64,000 nucleotides of DNA. Source: Gelatoporia subvermispora B (lineage: Eukaryota; Basidiomycota; Agaricomycetes; Polyporales; Gelatoporiaceae). Position numbers and translations under genes: made by a program. The first letter of the stretch is position 1. Each line of letters starts with the position of its first letter. Below are positions 22,042 through 32,725 of the stretch, piece by piece. The stretch spans positions 742,474-806,473 of the forward strand of contig KB445797.1 of NCBI GenBank assembly GCA_000320605.2. Reading direction: 5' to 3'. Below the pieces are notes generated by a model. The model had not been told where the DNA came from, ran no database searches, and saw only the letters and a program-made list of their open reading frames with translations.

Positions 22042-22987
22042 ATGGCTACGGTTGCGGACTTGTTCCAAGGGACTTGATATGTCTCTGCCCTGCAACAGCG
22101 CACCACCCTCGAATTCGTTAGCGGCGTGCCGGGCATAAACCTCACGACCTGGGCATTTACCGGACAACCCAACCAACAAGTTCGAACTACTATGATTGCA
22201 TTGCACACAAGCTAATATCGCCTCCTCTAGTGGCAAATCGAAGGAAGCGGCAACGATTCCTCATGTAGGGTGAAGAATGCAGAATATGGTCTCTATGTCT
22301 CGCTTCTTCCCAACCAGCCTGTCGCGTTTCTTTCTTCGAGCACAGAACCCATGGACTGGTTCATCAAGCCTTCTAACGGAGGATTCGTGTACGGCAATTC
22401 ATGGCGGTCTCCTATTGCCCAGAATTTTCACACCTCTGTACACAGGTTCTCGGCGGAACCGCTATTTTCTACATCCTGGAACGTACAGAATGGCTTCCCA
22501 AACCAAGACAATCCTGTGCGTAGCGTCTCTTCGTCCAACATCGTTGCCTGAATTGTTTCGCTTTGCCATTACATAGGTCATCGAGTTCCCGCTAGACCAG
22601 GTTCTCACAAACTCCGTCTGGATTTTCAACTCGACCAACAGCACTTCAGGCTCCGCAACATCGGCATTGATAACTCCATCCACGAGCGCCACGATCGGAA
22701 CTCCCACAGCATCGTCGAACGGAACTTCCGCCGCGACTACAGGTGGTTCATCGACGAACACAGCTACCATCATCGGAGCAACGATCGGCAGCGTCATCGG
22801 GGCTATTCTCATGGTGCTTAGTGTGTGCTGGAAGATGGGACTTTTCTCGAGCTCCGGCGGCGGCGAAGCCAAAACCGTTGCAAACCTAGCGATCAGCTGC
22901 TGCAATCGAATCTCGGAGAAGCTAAATTCGGACGATAAGCAGAAGCAGGGTGGTCAGGAGTCAGCTAGCAGCTCCAATAAAGATTAA
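22042..22987 (+). pseudogene. R-type-lectin-like membrane protein, copy 3, with one nonsense codon
   Basis: Exons 22042-22179, 22231-22388, 22446-22515 and 22577-22987 keep the family's sizes and phases. The twelfth codon is TGA (22075-22077), where copies 1, 2 and 5 have TGG in the motif GTWY/F. Everything after it is open: NLTTWAFTGQPNQQWQIEG, YGLYVSLLP, EPMDWFIKP, STSWNVQN, NSVWIFNSTN, a long Ser/Thr stalk and the helix IIGATIGSVIGAILMVLSVC. The C-terminal tail is unlike the LVF ends of copies 1 and 2. A single change (TGG to TGA) disables an otherwise intact gene. A recent pseudogene is the simplest reading. Stop readthrough, RNA editing or a sequencing error are alternatives. Confidence 0.75.
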
Positions 22988-24813
22988 TTATTTCTCCGTT
23001 ATACGAGTTTTCTCTGTCATCTAGTATGTGTCGTGTCGTTCAAGGTCGCACGTAGTTCTGTCACGTAGCTCGAGAGTAGGGGCTGATAAATGGTCATCAA
23101 TCCTCGTAGTCGATCTCATGTTTGGATTAAAAGCTGCGACTGCTCTGTACATAACGTAAACAGTGAGACCCACGTCTATGTTTACTCTACCACAGCGGGT
23201 TTGGTTACTCGATAAAATTGCCTTTCATTGATTACTCGAGGAGCGTCGGCTTACGCCAACAACTACCTTGCTTGTCGCTGAGACTATGTCCTGGATAATT
23301 AGAGATCAGTCTGCATAAGATGATTGATGCATGACTGTAGATAATTCACAAAAATATATATGTAGGCGGATTTCCACATCTGGAGCCTGAGATATACCTT
23401 GACGACCGAGTAAAAGGTCTCGTCGTTGTACACTGCCAACCGTGCAAAGAAATTGTACATTTGATGCCTTTTACCTGCTGACAACAATGGCACGAGATCA
23501 TTCACCAATAATCTGAGAAGAGCATTTCATAGAATGCTTCGTTCACTAGGACTTACTACGTACAAGCGCCTTAGTACATGAACAAGTGCTAACTCGCATC
23601 CTGGATGCTTTTGCTACTTCTATTTCTAGGTAAGGTATCTCTTCCGAGTTTGATCACGTCCGGAAAATATTCAGCAGCGAAAAAAGAACGGAAAGTACGA
23701 CAATCGTCCGAAGCATTCAGTAGACGCTGTTTGTCTGTGTTGACGATATGAGATAGAGCGCTTACGAATTATGGGGGTGCACAACAACCTTGACAAGCAA
23801 GGTAACGCAGTGCTTCATCATGTCCTACATAATGAACCTTTCTACAAGCACCGAAGCATCGTCTGATACGCAGTATAATTTACCAGACTATAACATGTAG
23901 CTGGCGCGTGCACACCTTTGAGATCGCCCAGTATCATATTGGACCAACCTCCGTCTGTGAAGATCGTACATCGAAACCCTAGTGCCAAGACATCGCAGGT
24001 GCTTATAGCGCGCACACATACGGTTGAGATTGTCTCGCAAGACAGCTATTCTCAGAAGTCTCGTGAGTCGTCAAAGCCTCATATTGTATGCTGTGTATGC
24101 ACCTTAAAAACCGCATACGCTCTTTCCCAGAAGTCAGGCTCTGTACGATATAGGGCTATTGCCTGTGAAAATCATTCCTCTCATACTGTAGTCCCTGTCT
24201 CGTACTCGTCCCATGTGTGACAGCGGCGATGCAATGACGGGCCTGGCACGTCTCATGTCGGCGAACACGCGGGAGAATAGGCTCTCGCCCTCGCTACCTG
24301 CGTGATGGTACTACTGCTGGGGCGGTTCCAAGGTCTGTCATCTAGAACGCATGAATGACACGAGGCAACGTGCTGATATTTCTTGATCACTCATATCCGA
24401 CCTTTTCGCATACCTTCGACAATCCCATTAGTGCTCATTCCCGTCCACCACTGTTAGCTGAATGAGCGAAGTTCCAATACTGCGTGCCTTTCTTCATGCA
24501 TGCACCCGAATCTTCGGAATGCAGCAGACATAACTGGACTTACTGCACTCAATCTACAGGATGAGCCTCTCGGTCTTTCTATCTTACCATGCTTCAGAGC
24601 TGTGAGTATCTGGTCGCGATCCTTGCAAAAAGCGAGATATAAACAAGTCTTCTTCAGGGCAGTTAAGGTTATCGTGGCATACAATGTACGAACGGTCGGA
24701 CGAAACATCCTGTGATAGCGTTCAAAATGGGCCGCATCCAAGCATTGATAGATAGTTCGTCATGCTGCATCGAAGGCATACGGACTGGCAAAACCACCGA
24801 GCGCTGAGTCGCT
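22988..24813. other. Gene-poor spacer between lectin copies 3 and 4
   Basis: About 1.8 kb has only short frames without motifs. Part of it, near 23965-24035, resembles 26670-26755 (both hold AAGACATCGC followed by GCGCAC and CATAC). A duplicated flank is possible. No complete transposon is visible. Confidence 0.4.
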
Positions 24814-24836
24814 TTGACAGAAAGGACGATCTACCG
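24814..24836 (+). promoter_or_regulatory. Shared upstream element of lectin copy 4
   Basis: TTGACAGAAAGGACGATCTA begins 118 bases before the relic ATG. It is retained although the gene behind it has decayed. A TATA-like CTCTATATC follows near 24857. Confidence 0.5.
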
Positions 24837-24931
24837 ATATGACTTGGACGGGCAGTTCTCTATATCGTAGGACTATACAGCACAGCATCCGGGCATATTT
24901 GAGCTCAGGACCCTCTCCGAAGGTCATACCC

Positions 24932-25069
24932 ATGGCTAGATTCATGGATCTATTCCATGAAAATTGGTCTATTTCTGTCTTGCAACAACGTTGCGCTTTC
25001 GGGTTTTCATTTAGCGCTCCGGGAGTAAACCTTACGTCTCTGGATTTACCAGGCGGCTAAGACAACAGG
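24932..25069 (+). pseudogene. Lectin-like copy 4, first-exon relic
   Basis: The sequence reads MARFMDLFHENWSISVLQQR at its start, then NLTSLDLPGG and a TAA at 25058-25060. This lines up with exon 1 of the other copies over its full 138 bases, including the start context CCCATGGC. The donor that should follow is GC rather than GT, in a poor context. I cannot find exons 2 to 4 downstream. It is a decayed or truncated copy. Confidence 0.7.
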
Positions 25070-25692
25070 CTAGACTATGAGAGTCGAATTCCACGCTCCG
25101 TGACACCCAAATAAGCACCGACGATTAGATTCACTTGTCATTTGTCAACATAGGGTAGCTAGTTCCAAACTACTGTCATGATGGACGTTAGAATGGCACG
25201 AGAAGACGGGGGTATTACGATGTTTCTGTTTGAATGTGATTCCTTCTGATACTCTTGGAACTAGATACGTGCCTGGCGAATATCAACCAGAAAGACAAAA
25301 ATACATCGGAGTCTGCACAAACCCTAATATCGAGAAGCAGCACACATGGCTATCGTCGCTCCGCGACACTCCCGAGTCCCTTCAGCGAGACGCGTCCGAA
25401 AAATAAAACACCTCTTCGATTTCAACTGTGACCGGAGAAGATTTTGGGTTTTCATAGCCTCCGATGTGATGCCTCTTACAGTGAGTGCCGTTAAGAAAAT
25501 ATATAGTCGTAATAGACAACCTCCTCCACAAAAGTGAAGGACTGTTTGAATATCAGTGAGTGTTCTCGGATTGATTGCTGTATAACAGGACACAAGATAA
25601 TGTGCATCCCGGCATGCTGAGACAGCTCTCTACGCTTCATTGATGATCACCGAGCCGGATAAAAGCCGAGCTCCCGACCTCATGCATGCTCC
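25070..25692. other. Spacer between lectin relics 4 and 5
   Basis: The stretch should hold exons 2 to 4 of copy 4 if the copy were whole, but I see no match to them. No other gene is supported. Confidence 0.4.
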
Positions 25693-25715
25693 TTGACACA
25701 ATGGACGATCCACCA
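25693..25715 (+). promoter_or_regulatory. Shared upstream element of lectin copy 5
   Basis: TTGACACAATGGACGATCCA starts 122 bases before the ATG of copy 5. A TATA-like CGTATATACTC follows near 25740. Confidence 0.5.
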
Positions 25716-25814
25716 ATAGGGTTGAAAAGGCGACGCACCCGTATATACTCCAGCATATTGCGACGGAATTTTAGGTCCTTCCTGAGCTTTCTCCTCTGAT
25801 GTAAAGTGAGATCT

Positions 25815-26410
25815 ATGGCTTCCATCCCGGGTCCATTCCAAGGGGCTTGGTACATAACTGCCTTGCAGCAAGGCACATCCATCGAATTTTCCACTAGCAA
25901 TCCAGGGATGAATATCACGACCTGGGCATTCTCGGGAAGCCAGAATTAACAGGTACGACAAATTGGATTGCATTCTTCACCCACTGATGCTCTCTCGTGT
26001 AGTGGCAACTCCAAGGCCATGCATCGACATGTACCGTGAAGAATTACAGCCGGAGCTCGACATTTCACTCGGCCAGTCGGAGTCCATGGATCTGATTGTG
26101 GCGCTCTTAGCATGCGGAATAAGTTTTGTTCAAGCACTAACTAGTGGCGGAGGAGTTAAAGGTGAGGTCACTACTATCACCAATCGTCTCTTTGGCGACC
26201 GCTAAAGCTCGCAGCAGTCGGATGGAACGGCAACTTCAACCATAGCTATTCCGCCCATCCCATGAATAAACCCCCTCTGACGTCTGGCCATCACCATATA
26301 TTGCTTTATTAGACGGCACAGTATATGCTGAGGCGACTTTGTAAGGTAATCCGAGAACAGGAGTTGTGGCCGCACTGGTTCTTATGGTTGATCTCGAGCC
26401 TCGGTCCTAT
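25815..26410 (+). pseudogene. Lectin-like copy 5, degraded
   Basis: Exon 1 (25815-25952, again 138 bases) reads GAWYITALQQGTSIEF and NITTWAFSGSQN. It then has TAA at 25947-25949, where the other copies have CAA in NQQ. An intron with GTACGA and an acceptor at 26001-26002 leads to WQLQGHASTCTVKN, after which the frame is lost (SESMD appears in another frame). Farther on, GTATSTIAIPP near 26230 and GVVAALVLMVD near 26370 look like remnants of stalk and helix. The end point is therefore approximate. This copy cannot make the family protein. Confidence 0.65.
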
Positions 26411-26779
26411 AAGGGACTGGGGCGATGGACTGAACGGACATGGTAAGTTATCGGCTGCCGGCTGCCTCTGGTCGCTCTGCACGTGCTCCGAGCGCGATCG
26501 GCCACTCGAGCAGACTCACCTTCTATTGAATGCGCAGTGAGCCCTAGGCGACAAACCTTCCTGCAAATGTGAGAGAGAATATGAGGAGGTAAGTTGCAAT
26601 CGACCTGTGCACGCCTTCAGAATTGTGAAATGTAATTATGTACCGGGCTTTGTCCGTGCGCATGGTACATTGTACTAGACCTAGCAACAAGACATCGCGG
26701 GTGACCGATGATCGTAACGCGCACTCATACCATACGAATAAACGTCAAGACATTGAGTTCAAGTCTCTCTGACGGCGTG
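26411..26779. other. Intergenic, end of accessory block
   Basis: Nothing supports a gene. The 3' half resembles part of 23960-24040. The stop of the CAF-1 gene follows directly. Confidence 0.35.
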
Positions 26780-29516
26780 CTAAGTTTTCCTGTATAAGGG
26801 ACCAATCCCACCCACGTGGGTGAGTGCTGCACGCCGCTTCTTCTTCGGCGGTTCCTTACTCTCTTCCGCAGCAGCAGCGTTTGTGCCAGTGGTCGCGGAA
26901 GAAGCGCCGGCATCCACCGACGGCTCACTCCGGCCGGAGCCTGACCCGAGCACGCTCTCGTCAAGACTTGGTGCAGGTGTCAGCGGCGCCTCCACCTCCA
27001 CCTTTCTCTTCGTGGGAACTGCGGGGGATAGCGACGGTAGCGCGGTCGATGTAGTGGCCGGTGTCGAGAGAGGTGTGACGGTGGAGCTGTTGGTCAGCGG
27101 AACAGAGTGGTGGTGGGCGATGCTTTGCAGTTGCAGCATGTGCTGCTGAGTATGGTGGGCAGGCAGGATCTCATCGAACACGGCGATGGTGCAATATCCA
27201 TCACGTGAGGACATCATCAGGCACTGACCGTCAGGCGACCTAGATGTGATGCTAAGTCAGTCATAGTTGTTGTCAGCAGGTATGTGACTACGCACCATGT
27301 CATGTCGGTGAACTCATCGTAATGTAGTTTCGTCAGCAAGCAAACAGGACCCGCTTGCTGCGTATCATAGATGGTCACTGTATCCATTGTGGCGACAGCG
27401 TACAACATCCGATACGGCAGGGCGAACACAGATGCCGTCGCAGGAGGCGCAGGTGATGGTGACCCCGACTTGGACTTCGCAGGGGTTGGCGGACGTAACG
27501 ACTCAGATGCAGAGAGTGCAGGCGAGGGCATTGTTGCACTGGCAAGACCAGCAGTGTTGGTTGGTATAGCAATACGGGGAGAAGGCGCAATGAGGGGAGT
27601 TGGCTTCTGCGGTGTAACAGGGCTAGGAGCGGTTTGCTGTGATGTCAAAGCGCCAGAAGATGTCTGTGCAATGTTAACGTTGACCGACTCATCCCTGCCC
27701 CTCTCGACTAGGACTGTTGGAGGCTCGGCTGGCGTGTCTGCTCCTGACACGCCTGGCCGAAGTTCATACAAGACAGGCGAAAAACGCACCGCGACGCTAG
27801 CCTTCTTGTGGCCAGGAAGCCGCGCAATCGGGGGCCGCGCGAAGTTTGCTCTCGAGTAGATGTACACTGAGGAACTTGAGACCTGGCTGGATTCAGCGGA
27901 AGCAGCAGGCTTCCTCCCTCTCGTGGGTGGATCATCCGTCTTCCCATTGTTCGACTTGGACGAGCTTGCTCCGGGAACCACACTTGGGTCCTCAAATTGC
28001 CCTGCTGGGGTTACCAAGAGTCCGCCATCCGGACTGAAGGTCAAGCGCCTAAAGAAGTTCGTGTAACCCTCTTCGCCATAGAGCTTGACGGACGCCCAGG
28101 ATGGCGTAGGATTCATGCGGATTGCTGGCAGGGCTGGCATCGGCGATGGTGATCGGCCATACCGTGCATAGGTCGAAGGGGACGCGGCAGCAGTAGAACT
28201 ACTGAACGATGACCGGCGTGAAGATGGCATCTCAAAGGACGGAGGAGGGTTCATTGTTCCGGACGGCGTGCTTGGAACGGATGCAGTAGGAGTGAGCAGT
28301 GCATTGTTCTGACTTGAAGCAACACTTTCGTCTCTCTCCCGGAGTTGTTCGCTTGCGCTGGTGATAACTGACTCAGTCTCGGAAGCAGCGGATTCGCGCC
28401 TGAGCGGCCTGGGCCGGCCATGTGTACTGGGAGTACGGCTATGACGGTGCGTAAGACGCATGTTCTTGCCAATAGCGTGCACGTCGAGGTTTCCTTGCTT
28501 GTAAGAGATGCTGTACACGTGCATTGTTCGATCACTGCTCTGTGTGGCGACATATTCGTTCAACGGGTCCCATGCGACACCTTGGACGTAATGATTATGT
28601 TCCGCGATCTCGTGGATGCACTTCCCTGAGTCAATAGTGAGTAATCTTATCAGGACCGTCGGCGTCGCAAATAAGGCTGACTAGGGTGACAAACCCTTAA
28701 TGGTGATAGAGTGACTTACCTTCACTCGCCAAGAATATTCGAGCACAGTTGTCAGTACTTCCAGCAATGATATACTCGCCCGTAGGACTCCACGCCAAAT
28801 CATACACATTCATGGTAGAGCATCTGTCGTGACATTGGCATTGTCAGATCCGACGTGTAGCTGAACTGTGATTAGCATACCGGAAGGTCGTGCGAGGCTT
28901 CCAGTGCTCCTTCTCATACTGCAGCTCCTCCTGGCTAAGATCGCTACCAAAACTTGCACCATGAGAATTGGATGTTTGCGACCAAACGATAATCATTCCA
29001 TCTGACATCGGAACTAAGCTGACGAGAGCGAACTCGTAGTGAGGGACAAGACACACCATCTCCTGCGGAGGCAATCAACTCGCCTAAGTACGCGTCAGAC
29101 AACATCCAGGTAGTATCATGCAGCTTCATCCGCTCACCGTTAGGGCTGAAGCGTACAACATTGACTGGGGCAGAGTGCCTGCTCAGAGTCGCGAGATATT
29201 CGACGCGCGGCGGACGAGGGGCTGGTGCATCCGCCGCAGAACTTGACGCGCTCTCCGCAACCGATTGCGGGAGTATGTTTGGATGTACCATCCATAGCTG
29301 GCATAGACATCGGCAACGGTTCGCGGATCGGACAAATGAGTCTGTTAGACTTACCCGAACATGGTTATCCTCGCCACCCGTCGCAAGCCTGTACGACTGC
29401 GCTGCAAAGCCCTTCTCCTGCGCCGGACGCGCCTTCTTGAACGGAATAGGTTGGAAGTCGCACGTAGATATGGGCTTGCTGTCGTGCCAGCGAATCTCCA
29501 GTGTTCGGACGCGCAT
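26780..29516 (-). CDS. Chromatin assembly factor 1 subunit B (p60/Cac2), WD40 protein
   Basis: This is the WD40-propeller subunit of CAF-1, which loads histones H3-H4 onto newly copied DNA in the nucleus. The start at 29516 reads MRVRTLEIRWHDSKPISTCD. Propeller blades are visible in YRLATGGEDNHVRVS, SRHSAPVNVVRFSPNGE, LIASAGDG and GMIIVWSQ. A segment (SQEELQYEKEHWKPRTTFR) is typical of this subunit. RRLTFSPDGGLLVTPAGQFE comes next, followed by Ser/Pro-rich loops, RMLYAVATMDTVTIYDTQQA and SSRDGYCTIAVFDEIL. The C-terminus is disordered and holds a nuclear-type signal, PPKKKRR. Several introns interrupt it. The long inserts between blades (about 200 residues of Ser/Pro/Thr) are larger than in yeast. 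It lies head-to-tail downstream of the Nup54 gene. Confidence 0.9.
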
Positions 29517-29915
29517 TGTGGGAGAAGTCGTTGCGGGTGGCGGCTGGGCGCAAGCGCGATGGGGTCACCGTGGGGTGTGTTGAATAGTCACAAGAGACGA
29601 CAATGTCGAGTTTTTAGGATGTGAATGTACAATGAACACGACGGTTTCAGGAAGTAATATACAGTTGTGAGGATACGAAGTACAACGGTTCGGTCGCGAG
29701 AGAAATACCCGCCAATGCCGTGGGCGAACTGGCGGCCGGCCACACGTATCCCTGACAGGCGGGTCCGAACGCAGCGCTCAAGCGCCCACCATCTGAATAG
29801 ACAATACCGAAACAAGTCTACTGCAATGTAGAGCACAGATAAGGAGCCACAGAGCCATAATTGTACTGATTATGGACTACAGAGTTCAGAGCATAGCATC
29901 TGACCGAACAATCTC
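29517..29915. other. Intergenic between CAF-1 and nucleoporin genes
   Basis: About 400 bases hold the CAF-1 promoter and the Nup54 3' UTR. I see no other gene and no clear TATA box. Confidence 0.4.
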
Positions 29916-31968
29916 CTATGAGTACACTGAGGTGCCGAGCAGCGTCGATGTCGACTTCAGCAGATTGTCGGGTTCCTCCTCCCTCACGTTCTCGCCCTTG
30001 ATTACCGCAATGTCCTTCAGATCTTTCTGTAGGATCTTGGTGAAGTGCGCAATCCCAGCCTGCTCATCTGCCAGGATCTAGTAACATGATCGCAGTTGAG
30101 TTACGCTCCGGATGCAATCAAAGCGGGCGCCTCACCTGTGCCAGTTGATTGAGCCCATCTTCGTCAACCACAGCCCATTCTACGCCTCCTGTCCTGCGGT
30201 CTCTTTCCCTCGCAGCGTTGACAGCCCCAACCAGTGCCCAAAGCTCGTTCAGCTTGCCGCGCAAACTGCCAGTTCCACCTGGTCGCCGGATCTCCTGATC
30301 GATCTCCTCCAAAGCTGTCCGGAGTTCCTCTTCTTCCGGTCGTATTGCAGACGAGCGGAGGGTAGGGATGAGTAAATGGAGGTGCTGTATGAGCTTCAAT
30401 GTCCGATGGACCAATTGTGTCTGGAGCGCCTGAGCACGTTGCAGACGAGATGCGTTCGAGAGTTGATGCCTCTGGGTGAGAGCGCCTATCCGCGTGTGTA
30501 GCTCCTATAGATACCAACAGATGTTAGCATCGTTAGGACGATAAGAAATCCATGGCGGACCTTTAAGCGCTCTTGATGAGCTGCGGCTTGTTTCGACTGT
30601 GCTTCTACACGTTGCTGGAGATCATCAAAGCCATTCGCGATGACCGGCACGAGGCTGCTGGGTGCGCTGAGATCCATGTATAGGAACCTGACAGAGATTA
30701 CTCACCACTTAGAGTCGGGATTTTCGCGTACTGCTTTTTGCCACAACGCGTCATTTGTCGCATTCGCAGGACGGCCATATAGGTGCACTTGGTTGGGGTC
30801 AACCAGGTTGTAGAAGTAATGCTACATTCATGGTCAGCAAGTTCAGAAGAGGCAGACATTGCAGGACTTGCTTGGAATCGGCACTGAGGGGAGCTGGGGT
30901 TCCATGCCTGTGCAACGCTTTCAATACGCTGCATAAGTGCGGTAAATTGCGCTTGAGGGTCCGCCTGAGGTGGCGGAGGTGCAGTAGGGGCTTTCGACCC
31001 GAAGAGGTTAGGATTCTGGCCGAGCAGCGTCGAGCCAGTGAACGTGCTGTTACCCAGATTGCTGGCTCCGGGTGGGGCATTCTGCGTCTGGCCGAAACTG
31101 CCAAAGAGGGAGGAACCCTGCGCCGGTTGGGTTTGTGTCTGCCCGAAGAGTGAACTGCCGGGACCCTGTTGCTGGGTCTGCGTGTTGCCGAACAGAGGGT
31201 TTGACGAGGTACCAGCTTGCGATGCACCGAAGAGACCGCCCCCGGCCGTGCCTCCAGCTGTGTTCGAGGATGTGTTTCCGAAGAGCGAGCCCCCGGGCTG
31301 GCCGGTGTTTGTGTTGGCAAAGAGATTCGAGCCGCCGGTGTTACCAAAGAGACCTGTACCAGGAGCTACATGAGTTTTGAGATGCGTATGATCGACACGA
31401 GAGGAACAGCACATACCATTGGTGGTGTTGTTTGCAGTGTTACCAAACAGGCTACTGCCACCAGATGTGCCCGTATTTCCACCACCAAACAGCCCTCCTG
31501 TGGTGTTCGTGTTCGTGTTAGAGTTGTTTCCGAACAATGAGGCACCTGTGGTAGCCGCGTTCGCGTTGGTGTTTGCTTGCCCACCAAAGAGGCCTCCGGA
31601 CGCAGGCTGTGTCGTGCTCGCATTCCCGAACAATCCTCCTCCAGCCGTACCCTGTGTTCCTGTCGCCGCGTTACCAAACAAGCCTCCCCCTGCACCCTGC
31701 TGTTGCTGGTTCTGCGTGTTAATAAAGAGGCCGGTCCCTGTAGGACCCGCAGGTTGCGACTGGTTCGTATTCGCGCCGCCAAATAGTGACGAGCCAGAGG
31801 GTTGCTGCTGTGTCTGGTTCCCAAACAAAGACGATCCTGTTGCGGGCTGACTATTATTCGTGTTCGACCCGAACCCTCCGAACAGATTGCCTCCAGTCGC
31901 GTTGCCGGATGAGCCACCCTGCTGTTGGGTTTGGTTCGAGTTTGCCGGATTGTTAAATGCCCCAAACA
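29916..31968 (-). CDS. FG nucleoporin Nup54/Nup57
   Basis: This protein belongs to the central channel of the nuclear pore, in complex with the Nup62 and Nup58 homologues. The ATG at 31968 starts MFGAFNNPANSNQT. The first 300 residues are a GLFG/SLFG repeat domain rich in Asn, Gln, Gly and Thr. It is interrupted by one short intron near 31345-31420. The folded part has AQFTALMQRIESVAQAWNP, YGRPANATNDALWQKAV and SAPSSLVPVIANGFDDLQQR. Long coiled coils follow (ELHTRIGALTQRHQLSNASR; HLHLLIPTLRSSAIRPEEEE). The last exon (AHFTKILQKDLKDIAVIKGE) ends in SVYS with a stop at 29916-29918. A GTG ten bases upstream of the ATG is in frame but is not the start. The match to the family is complete. Confidence 0.9.
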
Positions 31969-32725
31969 TGGTGGACACGGTCTTCTCCTAGGGAATGTCT
32001 ATAAGGGTCCCATTGACGCGTCCATTTATGCATTGAGATGACTTACGTGCTACTCACCAAGCCGGTAACAGAGGATAGTGGATGGCGGTAGCCACAGACC
32101 CGCTCTGCCCTCTGGGCGCTAAATATTAGACGCGCTATTTAGCGTCCAATCGACCACAGCGCGCGTCTGGCGTGATTGCAACAAGCTGGTGCTTAATGAA
32201 GCTGCTAAGTTTCGCCACTGCAGCACAATCGCCATGAATCCACGTCCCTACTGATCCTAACCAAAGGCACTTGTAGGACACTTGCTACAAGATGTGCGAA
32301 ACTAAATCATATTAGCGCTGTATCTAGTACTCGATCTGGACAATTGAGTCAGGAAGTAAAGGCGGAATCTCCATCGAGCAACCGGAGAGCATGTGTACTG
32401 GATACAGTGAAATGGTGAAAAAATGGTCCTCTGGCAGATCACCCGGATACTCAGAGACCTATATACTAACAGCGCTGGTAACCCAATAAAACATTAGAAA
32501 GCAATTCGTGTATGGTGCGTGAAGTAGATATGGTGCTCAGATACAAGTGTTGTGTCGGTGAGTGTACGGGACAGTTAGATACCACAACATTGATAACACG
32601 TCGCAAAACTAGGGAATGGGACAATCAACGTCAGCGATCATGCGGTGCGAGATTGCGAAACGTTCTGTACCATTTGAAAAATATCATGATTCTGACAGAT
32701 CGATTTTGGAATTCTCAAGAGGTCT
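31969..32725. other. Intergenic between nucleoporin and velvet genes
   Basis: The 757 bases hold the Nup54 promoter and the 3' UTR of the velvet gene. There is a 92-codon plus-strand frame (32512-32790) without domain features, which I discount. Confidence 0.4.

Noticed and set aside
24454..24741. Minus-strand frame of 95 codons between lectin copies 3 and 4
   Set aside because: No relation to the lectin family and no other motif.
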